DNA of 32,799 bases. Origin: REEP01 sp964517265. GTDB lineage: Bacteria; Pseudomonadota; Alphaproteobacteria; Rhodospirillales; Defluviicoccaceae. A program made the position numbers and the translations under genes. The stretch's first letter is position 1, and each line of letters opens with the position of its first letter. Below the pieces are notes generated by a model. The model was not told the DNA's origin. It ran no database searches and was given only the letters and a program-made list of their open reading frames with translations. This document shows, in pieces, positions 17,071 to 26,437 of the stretch. The stretch spans positions 1 to 32,799 of the forward strand of contig CAZFBS010000037.1 in assembly GCA_964517265.1 (NCBI GenBank), read 5' to 3'.

Positions 17071-17367
17071 TAAACCCTCACGCCGCTGCAGTATGCGTTC
17101 CCCACTGACCCGAGCCGACGCTGCCTTCTGTTCCCGCGAGGACCCCGACCAACATACTATATGCTTTTTTGTGCAAGCGCGAAAGCCCCAGAGAGAGAGG
17201 GGTTTTTTTGTGATCGAGAGAGCGTGCTCCTCAGTCCGCCGTTGCATTGCAAGGAAAAGGGCAAGAATATCGATGAAGCCGAGACACCGAGGAGCGTCCG
17301 CAAAAAGGGCGCCGAAGCCGAAGCCGCAAGGGGACGGCCGAGAACGAGAGGGACCGAATTGACCGTC
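17071..17367. promoter_or_regulatory. Divergent region and hsp20-lon leader
   Basis: This region separates the leftward CZB gene from the rightward hsp20-lon pair and must contain both promoters. It includes a relatively AT-rich patch (AACATACTATATGC at 17149-17162) that could be a -10 region, followed closely by a terminator-like hairpin at 17182-17209. No confident RpoH (sigma32) promoter and no ROSE-type thermosensor was recognised by eye. Confidence 0.35.
17182..17209 (+). terminator. Terminator-like hairpin in the leader of hsp20-lon
   Basis: AAAGCCCC pairs with GGGGTTTT across an AGAGAGAGA loop and is followed by a run of seven T on the plus strand, the form of an intrinsic terminator. 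No rightward gene ends here: the genes to the left run the other way. The structure therefore lies within the leader of hsp20, 158 bases before its start. It could attenuate hsp20-lon, end a short leader RNA, or stop readthrough antisense to the CZB gene. The structure is seen; its function is inferred. Confidence 0.5.
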
Positions 17368-17772
17368 ATGCCGCCGCGAAATCCTCACCTGTGGATGTGG
17401 GCCGAAGCCTGCGAAATGCTGGAACGCGCGGACCGCCTTCACCGCCAGTTCTTCCAAGTGAGTGAATGTCAACAAAAGGGTCCCAGCTGGGAGCCGCCGG
17501 TCGATCTCTATGAAACTGCCGAGGAAATCGGAATCCTTGTCGCCTTGCCGGGAGTGGAACCCGCCCATGTGCAGGTTGTTATCGAGGAGGGGGTTCTAAT
17601 CGTGACCGGCGTGAGAACGATGCCGGCGGCGGACAGGGCCTCCGTGATCCGGCGCCTTGAGATCCCCCATGGGCGATTCGAGCGGCGGGTTGAGCTTCCG
17701 GCCGGACAGTATGAGTTGCGCCGACGGGAGCTTGTCAATGGCTGCCTGGTGGTGACTTTGCGCAAGCTGTAG
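17368..17772 (+). CDS. Small heat-shock protein, Hsp20/alpha-crystallin family
   Basis: A 134-residue Hsp20-type chaperone. The N-terminal arm (about 1-40) is amphipathic. The alpha-crystallin domain runs from WEPPVDLYETAEEIGILVAL through GVEPAHVQVVIEEGVLIVTG to RRLEIPHGRFERRVELP and ends NGCLVVTLRKL. It lacks the C-terminal I-x-I extension used for oligomer contacts in many family members, so oligomer size may differ. The start is uncertain: ATG at 17368 is standard, but TTG at 17359 has the better-placed GAGAGGGA site. The Lon gene follows 13 bases downstream, so holdase and protease are probably co-expressed. Confidence 0.88.
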   Translation: MPPRNPHLWMWAEACEMLERADRLHRQFFQVSECQQKGPSWEPPVDLYETAEEIGILVALPGVEPAHVQVVIEEGVLIVTGVRTMPAADRASVIRRLEIPHGRFERRVELPAGQYELRRRELVNGCLVVTLRKL

Positions 17773-17785
17773 GATCAGCCGAACG

Positions 17786-20287
17786 ATGACCGGAACGCCA
17801 CGCCACAACGCTCTGGAGCGTCCCGCCGACTCCCGCTCGGGGCTGGACGCGGGACGAGGGGAAGAGCAGCAAAAGGCTGCGCCCAATCAGGCCAACCCGC
17901 TTCCCGATGACAGCCTGATCCTGATCCCGGTGCGAAACCTGGTGCTGTTTCCCACCGTCATCCTGCCGATCGCAGTGGGCCGGGAGCAGTCAGTTGCGGC
18001 GGCACAGGAGGCGGTCCGCACCGAGCGGCCCGTCGGCGTCATCTTGCAGCGCAATCCGGAGGTCGAGGCCCCCGGACCTGAGGACGTGCACCGGGTCGGG
18101 ACCCAGGCGAATGTCTTGCGCTACCTGACCGCGCCGGACGGCTCTCATCATCTCGTCTGCCAGGGCGAACAACGCTTTCGTGTGCTTGAGTTCATCACAG
18201 GTCACCCCTTTCTCGCGGCGAGAGTCGAACTTTACGAGGAGCCGGAGGCGGCGTTCACCACCGAGACCGAGGCGCGCGCCCATCTGCTCCGTGAGCAGGC
18301 ACAGGAGGCACTTCGGCTGACGCCGCAGGCACCGGCGGAAATCGCCGCCGCGATCCAGGGCATCACATCCCCTTCGGTGCTCGCCGATGTTGTCACCAGC
18401 GTGATGGACATGAGCCCGAACGACAAGCAGGAGATCTTGGAGACGTTCGAGCTGCATGCGCGTCTCGACAAGGTTCTGCGGGCGCTAAGCCACCGCCTTG
18501 CGGTGATGCGGATCTCGCAGGAGATCGGCGAGCAGACCAAGGAGTCGATCGACGAGAGACAGCGTGAGTACATTTTGCGCGAGCAGATGCGGGCGATCCA
18601 GCAACAACTTGGCGAGTTCGACGAAAAATCGGCGGAGATCGAGGAACTCGGCGCCGCGGTCGAGAAGGCGAAGATGCCGCCCGAGGTCGAGCAGCAGGCG
18701 CGCAAGGAACTCAAGCGGCTGGAGCGAATGCCGGAGGCGGCCGGGGAATACTCGATGGTGCGGACCTATCTCGATTGGCTGATCGAGCTGCCATGGTCGG
18801 TAACCAGCGCCGAGCCGATCGACATCGGTGCCGCCAGAAAAATTCTCGACGAAGACCATTACGGCCTGGAAAAGGTCAAGCGCCGGATCCTGGAATTTCT
18901 CGCCGTGCGCAAGCTAAGCCCCCAAAGCCACAGCCCGATCCTCTGCTTCGTCGGCCCTCCTGGTGTCGGCAAGACCTCCCTCGGGCAGAGCATCGCGCGG
19001 GCGACGGGGCGCAAGTTTGTGCGGGCAAGCCTTGGCGGTGTCCATGATGAAGCCGAAATTCGCGGCCACCGTCGAACCTACATCGGCGCCATGCCGGGCA
19101 ACATCATCCAGTCGATCCGCAAGGCGGGGACCCGCGACTGTGTCTTCATGCTCGACGAGATGGACAAGCTGGGTGCCGGGTTCCACGGCGATCCCTCCTC
19201 CGCTCTGCTTGAAGTGCTTGACCCGGAACAAAATTCCACGTTTCGCGACAACTACCTCGGTGTGCCGTTCGATCTGACCCAGGTGATGTTCATCGGCACC
19301 GCCAACGTGCTGGATGCAATCCCCGGTCCGCTGCGCGACCGGATGGAAGTGATCGAACTTCCCGGCTACACCGAGGATGAGAAACTGCAGATTGCACGGC
19401 GCTATCTGGTCCGCCGCCAGCTCACCGCCAACGGCGTGCCGGCGGATCAATGCGAGATCACTGACGAGGCTTTGCGCACCATTATTCGGGACTATACCCG
19501 CGAGGCCGGGTGCCGAAACCTGGAGCGCGAGATCGGCGCCGTCTTTCGCCGCGTCGCCATGCGCATTGCTGAAGGAACCGCAGAAAAGGTGCGCATCGAG
19601 GCCAGCGAACTGCCCGAAATCCTGGGGCCCCGCCGCTTCGAAAGCGAGGTGGCGATGCGGACCAGCACCCCCGGCGTCGCCACCGGCCTTGCTTGGACGC
19701 CCAGCGGCGGCGACATCCTGTTCATCGAGGCCACACGGATACCCGGCAGCGGCAAACTGATCCTGACCGGTCAACTTGGGGAGGTGATGAAGGAAAGCGC
19801 CCAGGCCGCTCTCAGCCTGGTCAAATCACGGAGCGGCCGGCTCGGTTTCAAGCCGGATATCTTTGAGAAAAGCGATATTCATGTTCACGTGCCCGCGGGC
19901 GCCATTCCCAAGGACGGCCCCAGCGCCGGTGTCGCCATGACCGTGGCGCTGACATCGCTCCTCACCGACCGGGCGATCCGCAGTGACACGGCGATGACGG
20001 GCGAGATCAGCCTGCGCGGCTTGGTTCTGCCGGTGGGAGGAATCAAGGAGAAAGTGGTCGCGGCGGCGCGCGCCGGAATCAAGACAGTCATGCTGCCGGC
20101 GCGAAACAAGAAGGATCTGGAGGACATTCCCGCCGACGCAAGACGGCTGGTTGAGTTCGCATGGCTCGAAGACATTGATCAGGCCTTCGAACTTGCGCTC
20201 GGATCTGTTGGATCCCGTCCCGAACCGGGCACTGTCGATGCGGCGCCTCCTGCCGCGCCTGCGGGAGGGTCGGTTCCCGCGAAATAG
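17786..20287 (+). CDS. lon: ATP-dependent Lon protease (LonA type)
   Basis: An 833-residue LonA protease: N-terminal substrate-binding domain (from ILIPVRNLVLFPTVILPIAV, about 47), coiled region EYILREQMRAIQQQLGE, AAA+ module with Walker A GPPGVGKT (390-397) and Walker B FMLDEMDK, and a protease domain with the Ser713 (PKDGPSAG) and Lys756 (GGIKEK) dyad. It degrades misfolded and regulatory proteins in the cytosol. The C-terminus adds a Pro/Ala-rich tail. The N-terminal sequence departs from the usual VLPLRDIVVFPHM of housekeeping alphaproteobacterial Lon, and the pairing with hsp20 suggests a second, stress-linked Lon; that is inference, as the rest of the genome is not visible. The ATG at 17786 is preceded by AGGAT. 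Confidence 0.94.
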   Translation: MTGTPRHNALERPADSRSGLDAGRGEEQQKAAPNQANPLPDDSLILIPVRNLVLFPTVILPIAVGREQSVAAAQEAVRTERPVGVILQRNPEVEAPGPEDVHRVGTQANVLRYLTAPDGSHHLVCQGEQRFRVLEFITGHPFLAARVELYEEPEAAFTTETEARAHLLREQAQEALRLTPQAPAEIAAAIQGITSPSVLADVVTSVMDMSPNDKQEILETFELHARLDKVLRALSHRLAVMRISQEIGEQTKESIDERQREYILREQMRAIQQQLGEFDEKSAEIEELGAAVEKAKMPPEVEQQARKELKRLERMPEAAGEYSMVRTYLDWLIELPWSVTSAEPIDIGAARKILDEDHYGLEKVKRRILEFLAVRKLSPQSHSPILCFVGPPGVGKTSLGQSIARATGRKFVRASLGGVHDEAEIRGHRRTYIGAMPGNIIQSIRKAGTRDCVFMLDEMDKLGAGFHGDPSSALLEVLDPEQNSTFRDNYLGVPFDLTQVMFIGTANVLDAIPGPLRDRMEVIELPGYTEDEKLQIARRYLVRRQLTANGVPADQCEITDEALRTIIRDYTREAGCRNLEREIGAVFRRVAMRIAEGTAEKVRIEASELPEILGPRRFESEVAMRTSTPGVATGLAWTPSGGDILFIEATRIPGSGKLILTGQLGEVMKESAQAALSLVKSRSGRLGFKPDIFEKSDIHVHVPAGAIPKDGPSAGVAMTVALTSLLTDRAIRSDTAMTGEISLRGLVLPVGGIKEKVVAAARAGIKTVMLPARNKKDLEDIPADARRLVEFAWLEDIDQAFELALGSVGSRPEPGTVDAAPPAAPAGGSVPAK

Positions 20288-20484
20288 CTGGCGCGAAGCC
20301 TGCGAAGAACCACCCTAAGCAAGCTTCTGGAGTCTGGCCAACGAGAACACGGCGTGCTTTCGTGCTGTGGTCATGTTCTGCAGGTGCCCAGATGAAGCCG
20401 CCGGCGCGCAAGCCAGGGCCGAACCCGTCATGGCGGATCCGGCAGTACTGGCACGGACTTGATCAGCTTGCCGGTGTTCCAAGA

Positions 20485-23217
20485 CTATCTGGTCACTGTT
20501 GATCGGGACGGATCGTTGTCATCGTGACGCGCAGGAGCAGGCGTGAGGCTCAGAACCATTTGGCCGATCGCGACCGGCACAAGGCTGCCGCCGACGATCA
20601 ACGCCCAGCCAACCGCGTCGAGCGGAACGACACTGAGAATGGTGGTAAGACCGGGCAGCCAGGCAGCCGCTGCCAGCAACGCTAGGCACAGCACGATCGC
20701 GTACAGCACCCAGCGGTTGCGCACGATCTCGTTGTCGATCGGGTTGGTACCCCGGTCACGCATATTGAAGACATGCCACAATCGCGCCAGTGCAAACGTC
20801 AGGAACGCAATGGTCACCGCCTGATCTCGGCCCAGGTCAAGAGGTCCCAGCGCTGCGAAGAACACCGAGGTCGCCGTGACCGCAATCAAAAGCCCCCATA
20901 GTGTCGCGGCAATCCAGTGAGCGCGAGTCAGCACCGGCTCCCTCGGGTCGCGCGGCGCGCGATCCATGATTCCGGCGGGGCTTTCGCCGACGCCGAGCGC
21001 CAGTGCCGGGAATACGTCGAGCACCAGGTTGATGAACAGGATCTGGAGTGGCAGCAACGGTAGCGGCGCCGCAAGCGCGGCGCAGAAGCCAACGGCCAGA
21101 ACTTCGCCGAGGTTGCCCGACAATAGGAAAACGATAAAGCGGCGGATGTTCTCGAAGATCGTCCGACCCTGTTCGATCGCCGCGACAATGGTCGGAAAGG
21201 CATCGTCCTTCAGCACGATATCAGCCGCCTCGCGCGCCACATCGGTCCCGCGCTGACCCATCGCGATGCCGACATCGGCTTTCTTGAGCGCCGGTGCATC
21301 GTTGACGCCGTCTCCGGTCATCGCGACCACGGCGCCGGTCTCCTGCCAAAGGCGGACCAGATCCAGCTTCTGAGCTGGCGAGACGCGGGCGAACACCCGC
21401 CGCTTGCGCAAATCAGCGTGCGCCTCCTCTTGGACGGCGTCCATGTCGGGCAAATCACGACCCGCAATCGCTCGAGGATCGTCGTCAACGAGCCCGACCT
21501 GCTTTGCGATCGACGCCGCGGTCGTCGGCTGATCACCGGTCACCATAATCACTTGGATGCCGGCTTTCCGACATTGCGCGACAGCATTCGCCGCATCGCT
21601 CCGTGGAGGATCGGCGAGACCGACCAGCCCCAGGAGCGTCAGGTCTTGATACGGCTCCGCATCGGCCGCGGACACGTTGCGCTCGGCGAACGCCAGAACG
21701 CGCAGACCATTCTCCGCCAGTTTTGTAACCCGCTCGCGCCAGTGCTCCCGGTCTTCGTCGGACAGTTGCTGCGGTTCACCCCCCACCATAGCGGCGTGGC
21801 TCGCTACCGCCAACACAGCCTCCGGCGCACCCTTGACCGCGACCCGGAAACCGCCGTCTTCAACCCGATGAAATGTCGCCATCATCTTGGTTTCGGCATC
21901 GAAACTGACCTCGCGCTCTTCAGGCTGTTCGTCCAGCAAGCGCCTGCGATCCAGGCCAATCGCCGCTCCGCCAGCCAGCAGCGCCACTTCCATCGGATCA
22001 CCGGTACCCGAGGCCGTCTGCGCGACCGCATCTTTTCCGTTGTGGTCCTCAGCATCGCCGGCTCGGCCATCTTCAGCCAACTCGGCATTGTTGCACAGCA
22101 TGCCGACCTCGAGCAGCCGGCCGGCGAGAGGGGGCGGGTCCTGAGGACGGTGATCCGCGCGCCAGTCGATGTCCCCGGTGTCGCCGGGCAGGGCCAGCCG
22201 GGCAACCCGCATCCGGTTCTCGGTCAATGTTCCGGTCTTGTCGACGAAGACGACGTTGGTCGACCCGAGAGTCTCGACCGCCGCCAGCCGCTCCACCAAC
22301 GCGTTGCGCCGCGCCATCCGCCACATACCCCGCGCCAGCGCCACCGTCGCAACGATCGGCAGTCCTTCGGGAACGGCGGCAACCGCCAGTGCAACCGCCG
22401 TCTCAAGCATCGTCACAACGTCCTTGCCGCCCAGCCAGCCAAGCAGAGCGACCACGGCCGCTACGACCAGCGCCAGCAGCACCAGGCGGCTCGCCAGCCG
22501 GTCGAGCCGCTTCTCCAGAGGCGTTGCCTCTTCCTTTGCCTCCTCGGCAATCCGCGCGATCTGGCCCAGCTCTGTCTTCATGCCGGTTGCGACGACCACG
22601 CCGGCGCCGCTGCCCCCGGTAACGGCTGTTCCCTTGAAAGCCATCGACGGGCGCTCGGCCAAAGGAGCATCAGCGTCGGCCGGCTCGGTCGTCTTGGTGG
22701 TCGGGACGGATTCGCCGGTCAGCGCCGACTCATCGCAAGTAAGGCCATTGGCCTCGAGCAACCGGAGGTCGGCGGTGACCACGTCGCCGGCCTCCAGCAA
22801 CACCACGTCGCCCGGGACCAACTCCTCCGAATCCACCATTCGGCTCTCGCCGCCGCGCCGCACCCGGGACTGGACCGTGCCGAGGCTGCGGAGGGCCTCC
22901 ATCGACCGCACCGCCTTCCATTCGGTGACGAAGCCGATGACGGTATTGATCAGGATGGCGGCGAGAATGGCAAAGCCCTGGACGATGTCGCCCATAACGA
23001 ACGAGAGAATTGCAGCGGCCGCGAGGATGCCAATCACAAGACTTTTGAACTGTTCGACCAGAATGCGCCAGGGACTGGCCTCCTCGGCCTCGCTCAGCCG
23101 GTTGGCGCCATGCTCCTCGAGCCGTCGGCGGACCGCGTCGTCATCGAGACCAGCGTCGGCACTGACTGCCAGCGTCTTCAGCGTCTCCTCGACGCTGCGG
23201 GCATGAGGTTGTCTCAC
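20485..23217 (-). CDS. Cation-translocating P-type ATPase, P2 (Ca2+/SERCA-PMCA-like) class
   Basis: A 910-residue inner-membrane P-type ATPase. It has an N-terminal cation-ATPase domain, actuator LTGES (167-170 for TGES), M4 AVPEGLP (PEGLP 283-287), phosphorylation site DKTGTLT (Asp326), hinge MTGDGVNDAPALKKADVGIAMG, and a C-terminal transmembrane bundle. M5 SGNLGEV and M6 FINLVLD keep most of the SERCA-type calcium ligands, but the SERCA Thr in M6 is Leu here, so the ion (Ca2+, Mn2+ or another) is uncertain. The GTG at 23217 is preferred because GGAGGG lies six bases upstream; a GTG at 23250 has no spaced ribosome-binding site. It follows the phospholipase-D gene on the same strand after 186 bases. 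Confidence 0.92.
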   Translation of the reverse strand: MRQPHARSVEETLKTLAVSADAGLDDDAVRRRLEEHGANRLSEAEEASPWRILVEQFKSLVIGILAAAAILSFVMGDIVQGFAILAAILINTVIGFVTEWKAVRSMEALRSLGTVQSRVRRGGESRMVDSEELVPGDVVLLEAGDVVTADLRLLEANGLTCDESALTGESVPTTKTTEPADADAPLAERPSMAFKGTAVTGGSGAGVVVATGMKTELGQIARIAEEAKEEATPLEKRLDRLASRLVLLALVVAAVVALLGWLGGKDVVTMLETAVALAVAAVPEGLPIVATVALARGMWRMARRNALVERLAAVETLGSTNVVFVDKTGTLTENRMRVARLALPGDTGDIDWRADHRPQDPPPLAGRLLEVGMLCNNAELAEDGRAGDAEDHNGKDAVAQTASGTGDPMEVALLAGGAAIGLDRRRLLDEQPEEREVSFDAETKMMATFHRVEDGGFRVAVKGAPEAVLAVASHAAMVGGEPQQLSDEDREHWRERVTKLAENGLRVLAFAERNVSAADAEPYQDLTLLGLVGLADPPRSDAANAVAQCRKAGIQVIMVTGDQPTTAASIAKQVGLVDDDPRAIAGRDLPDMDAVQEEAHADLRKRRVFARVSPAQKLDLVRLWQETGAVVAMTGDGVNDAPALKKADVGIAMGQRGTDVAREAADIVLKDDAFPTIVAAIEQGRTIFENIRRFIVFLLSGNLGEVLAVGFCAALAAPLPLLPLQILFINLVLDVFPALALGVGESPAGIMDRAPRDPREPVLTRAHWIAATLWGLLIAVTATSVFFAALGPLDLGRDQAVTIAFLTFALARLWHVFNMRDRGTNPIDNEIVRNRWVLYAIVLCLALLAAAAWLPGLTTILSVVPLDAVGWALIVGGSLVPVAIGQMVLSLTPAPARHDDNDPSRSTVTR

Positions 23218-23403
23218 GGATGTCCCTCCCGAAGCGTGATCACCAGCCACCTCTTGCCGCTCAAATCGTGCAGACGGGGGTGGCTATTCTTGGAGTGGGT
23301 CGTGTCAGTCCGCATCATCGGCCCTTGCTCCGGGCCACTGCTTATAATTCACCTTCCATTCCCCCGATGCGAGGCGTGTTCGTTTGCATCTTCATTCCTT
23401 CGT

Positions 23404-24870
23404 TCAGCGTATGACGGGCCATCGCAGCCCGAGCAAATCTCTTATTTTTTTGGTGAACGAAGGCGGCCGTTCGGGATCCAGCAGATCGTTCTCGGCCAGC
23501 ACGTCCTCAATAGCGGCGGGCTCGTCCGGCGTGTAGGGCACCAGCGACTTCCCGTTTGTCAGCATCGAATCGATGGCGTGCACCAGCGATTGTTCCCGCG
23601 CAATCTTCTGGCGGACCCGTTCTGCCTCAGTGCCAAGATGTTCGGCCAAGAGATCGTCGCGAATCGCGCAGATGGTTTCGCGCAGACCTGCCGAGCGTTC
23701 AAGGCTCGGGGCTGCCTCGACAATGAGATCGCATTCGGTATCGAAGCCCATCGAACGATTGTTGATGTTGGAAGAGCCCACCCGAAAAAGGCGATCATCG
23801 ACGATCAGGATCTTGGCGTGAACGTAGATCGGCTGGCGGTTCTTCGTCACTGGAGTGAAGATCCTGAACCGTCCGAAACGATCGGCCTTATCGATCAGCC
23901 CGAGAAGCCGCGCTCGCGCCGTATCCATCGTCACCGCCTCAAGGAAGCCATCCGCCGATTCCGGATTGACAACGACAATTTCGGGGCCGTCCCTCTCCCG
24001 CAAGCGCTCCGCCATCGCCTCGACAATACGGCGAGACGCGAAATACTGGCTCTCGCAGTAAATGGTCCTCTCCGCCTCGGCGATCGCATCGAGATAGAAC
24101 GTCTCGATTTCTCGGACCTCCGCCTCGCCGTCATATTCGGGGTGGGTTCGCGCAATCGCTACCTCGATGTCGGTGAACGTCGGCACGATCCCGTTCGGCC
24201 AGATCGGCGATCGGGGCGGTGGCGGTGCAAGCACCTCCCCGCTTGCCCGACGCCAGCGCTCCCGCGCCAGATCTCCAAGGGCTCTCGCGACTTCGCCATC
24301 GACCATGGTCGAGGCATCGTGCCAAGGGCCGGAGGAGCGGCCGCTCGGCCGCCTCCGACGGGGATCGTCATCGAGATGCTCTCGCGTGTCCCAGCGATCG
24401 GCGGTCATGTCGATACCGCCGCAGAAGGCGAGAGTGTCATCAACCACGACGATCTTCTGGTGATGCGTGGCAGCTTTGGGATGTGCACCGTCAAGCTTGA
24501 AGTGGATGCGCTCGCTCGTGAGCCAGTTCAGTACCGCCAGCGGGGTGGTGCCCCTGCCCAGAGCTTGAATTGCCCCCAGGTCCCACTTGAGCACGTAGAC
24601 CTCGACATCTGCACGGTTCCGGTCGATCCAGCGCAGGAAGGGACCAAGCTTGTTGGGACCCTCAAGGGTTTGATGCTTCGGCTCGAACTTGATGCGGGTG
24701 TCGAAGTCCCAGCCAATCAGATAGACGCAGTGGCGGGCTTCGAGAATGGCCGCCTTCACCGCACGAAAATAATCCGCGGCATCGATGATCAGCGCGAGCC
24801 GATCCGCGCGCTCGATACGCCAGCAGTTGCGACCGGGCGAGAGGACTTGGACCGGTCCTTGCCCTGACAT
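23404..24870 (-). CDS. Phospholipase D family protein (two HKD motifs)
   Basis: A 488-residue protein of the phospholipase D superfamily. The two catalytic HKD motifs are H137-x-K139-x4-D144 (HHQKIVVVDD) and H351-x-K353-x4-D358 (VHAKILIVDD), the second followed by GSSNINNRSMG. The first lobe has YLIGWDFDTRIKF and CGGIDMTADRWDT. This arrangement matches bacterial PLDs that hydrolyse or transfer phosphatidyl groups; cardiolipin synthase activity is an alternative, but no N-terminal membrane helices are present. There is no clear signal peptide. The gene lies between the MscS-like and P-type ATPase genes in the same direction, which suggests a membrane-linked role. Confidence 0.9.
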   Translation of the reverse strand: MSGQGPVQVLSPGRNCWRIERADRLALIIDAADYFRAVKAAILEARHCVYLIGWDFDTRIKFEPKHQTLEGPNKLGPFLRWIDRNRADVEVYVLKWDLGAIQALGRGTTPLAVLNWLTSERIHFKLDGAHPKAATHHQKIVVVDDTLAFCGGIDMTADRWDTREHLDDDPRRRRPSGRSSGPWHDASTMVDGEVARALGDLARERWRRASGEVLAPPPPRSPIWPNGIVPTFTDIEVAIARTHPEYDGEAEVREIETFYLDAIAEAERTIYCESQYFASRRIVEAMAERLRERDGPEIVVVNPESADGFLEAVTMDTARARLLGLIDKADRFGRFRIFTPVTKNRQPIYVHAKILIVDDRLFRVGSSNINNRSMGFDTECDLIVEAAPSLERSAGLRETICAIRDDLLAEHLGTEAERVRQKIAREQSLVHAIDSMLTNGKSLVPYTPDEPAAIEDVLAENDLLDPERPPSFTKKIRDLLGLRWPVIR

Positions 24871-25114
24871 TATACCCTGAGACTATCAAAGTTGAGGATG
24901 AACGTGACGTCAGGCTGTTGGATGCGCGCCGCCACCAGAAGAGCGCCTCGCAAATCTACACCAGAACTGCGTCGATCCCAGCAAATCGGATGCAGCAAAC
25001 AGCGGCGATGGCTGCGTGAGGGGCAGGTTTCAGTCACATCCGGAGTTGAATAAAAAGAAGGCTGCAGCATGTTGAACATCTGAGATATTATCGAAGGTGT
25101 TGAAAATGTTGCTG
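24871..25114. other. Intergenic region between MscS-like and PLD genes
   Basis: 244 bases, lower in GC than the flanking genes, between two genes of the same direction. It probably holds a promoter for the PLD gene. A minus-strand frame across it has no motif and looks random. No terminator was identified. Confidence 0.35.
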
Positions 25115-26428
25115 TCACTGGCCGCCCCTTTCTTCCATAGAGGAGGCCCGCCCCTGAACAATAGCTCGCCCCGCTGCCGGATCGGAAGGAGCAATGGAGC
25201 GCAGGTCAGGCCGTGGCGGCGGGATGCCGAGCGCCTCCATCATCATTACGACTTTGGCGCGGACGGCCGATGAGGTTTCCTTGAAATCGGAGCGCTGAGA
25301 GTCTGTCCAAAAGCCGATATTGAGCACCATGGCGTCAGCTCCGAGATCCTCGATTCGGACGACAACTGGACGCCCAGGAAGAACACCGGGCACCTCGGCG
25401 ATACTGCTCCGCAGCATCTCGACGACCTTCTTGAGGTTGATGTCGTAACCCACCATGAAATGCACATTGCCGCGACGCACCGGATCGGCGGTGTTGTTGA
25501 CGATGCGAGAGGTGAAAACCTCGGCGTTGGGAACAAGCGCGACCCGCCCGTCATAGGTCCGGATTTGCGTCGCCCGCAATTCGATCCTCTCGACCGCGCC
25601 CTCCGTATCGCCAACAACGATCTGGTTGCCGATCTCAAAGGGGCGAAGTGCCAGGATCAACAATCCACTGACGAAGTTCGAGAGGATGTCCTTGAGCGCG
25701 AAGCCGAGCACGAGGCCGGTCAGGCCAAGGCCGGTTACCAAAGCCTGCGGGCTGAACCCCAGCGCGTCTGCCGCAATCATCACACCAATCACAATGATCG
25801 AATAATAGGACAGCTGCTTGATGAGGTTCTCCAGGGTACGGTCGGAGATCGTCTTGCGGAACAGCAAGCGCAGCCCGCGGTGGACCAGCCAAGCGAGCGC
25901 CGCGAACACCGTGATGACAATGATGGCAGCAATGACGCGGGGGACGACGCTGACGATGGAATCGAGGATCCGGGCGAAGGCACTCTGCAGCACGCCACCC
26001 GTTTCAGCAACGAGGCGCCCGCCCGGGCCGAGCCGCCGTGCGCGTGCGCGTTCGAGCTCGGCATCAATCGAGCGCGCCCATTGTTGGGCCAGAGTGTCGA
26101 TATTGGCGAGGTTTTCTTCAGCATCGATTGGCTGAATGGTGACCACCGGAACGCCGGCGATGCTGACAACACGGTTTTCGCCAGCGCGCGTGACCATAGC
26201 CGGCGCGTGGACGTCAGAGTTACGCAGCAAGAGTTGAAGCCGCTGTTCGATTCGTTCTGCTCGCGCTTCCGCGGGTGTCTCCTCGTCCGAGCTGACGCGG
26301 AATAAGGCCCTGCCGTCAAGTCGGACGGTTGCCTGACCGTCCTGCGCCGATGCCGGCGACGATATCGTAGGGCTCGTCAGCAGGAGGAAGAGAAACAACA
26401 GAGCGAAGGAGCGCAAGATCCTGTGCAT
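25115..26428 (-). CDS. MscS-family small-conductance mechanosensitive channel
   Basis: A 437-residue MscS-type channel. A signal peptide (hydrophobic core ALLFLFLLLTSPTI, cleavage near ASAQD) precedes a periplasmic region of about 120 residues, then transmembrane helices. The pore helix is GLGLTGLVLGFALKDILSNF, with the beta domain FEIGNQIVVGDTEG and VPNAEVFTSRIVNN. A cytoplasmic vestibule follows and a Pro-containing tail ends the protein. Such channels release solutes during hypo-osmotic shock; the periplasmic extension resembles YbdG/YnaI-class or MscK-like relatives and could add regulation. It begins 9 bases after the stop of the AI-2E-family permease, so the two are co-transcribed. Confidence 0.92.
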   Translation of the reverse strand: MHRILRSFALLFLFLLLTSPTISSPASAQDGQATVRLDGRALFRVSSDEETPAEARAERIEQRLQLLLRNSDVHAPAMVTRAGENRVVSIAGVPVVTIQPIDAEENLANIDTLAQQWARSIDAELERARARRLGPGGRLVAETGGVLQSAFARILDSIVSVVPRVIAAIIVITVFAALAWLVHRGLRLLFRKTISDRTLENLIKQLSYYSIIVIGVMIAADALGFSPQALVTGLGLTGLVLGFALKDILSNFVSGLLILALRPFEIGNQIVVGDTEGAVERIELRATQIRTYDGRVALVPNAEVFTSRIVNNTADPVRRGNVHFMVGYDINLKKVVEMLRSSIAEVPGVLPGRPVVVRIEDLGADAMVLNIGFWTDSQRSDFKETSSAVRAKVVMMMEALGIPPPRPDLRSIAPSDPAAGRAIVQGRASSMEERGGQ

Positions 26429-26437
26429 CGACCCAAA

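Noticed and set aside
21418..24867. Very long plus-strand open frame (over 1,100 codons) opposite the P-type ATPase and PLD genes
   Set aside because: It is antisense to two well-supported genes, has no family motifs and is rich in Arg/His/Gln, as expected from a high-GC antisense frame.
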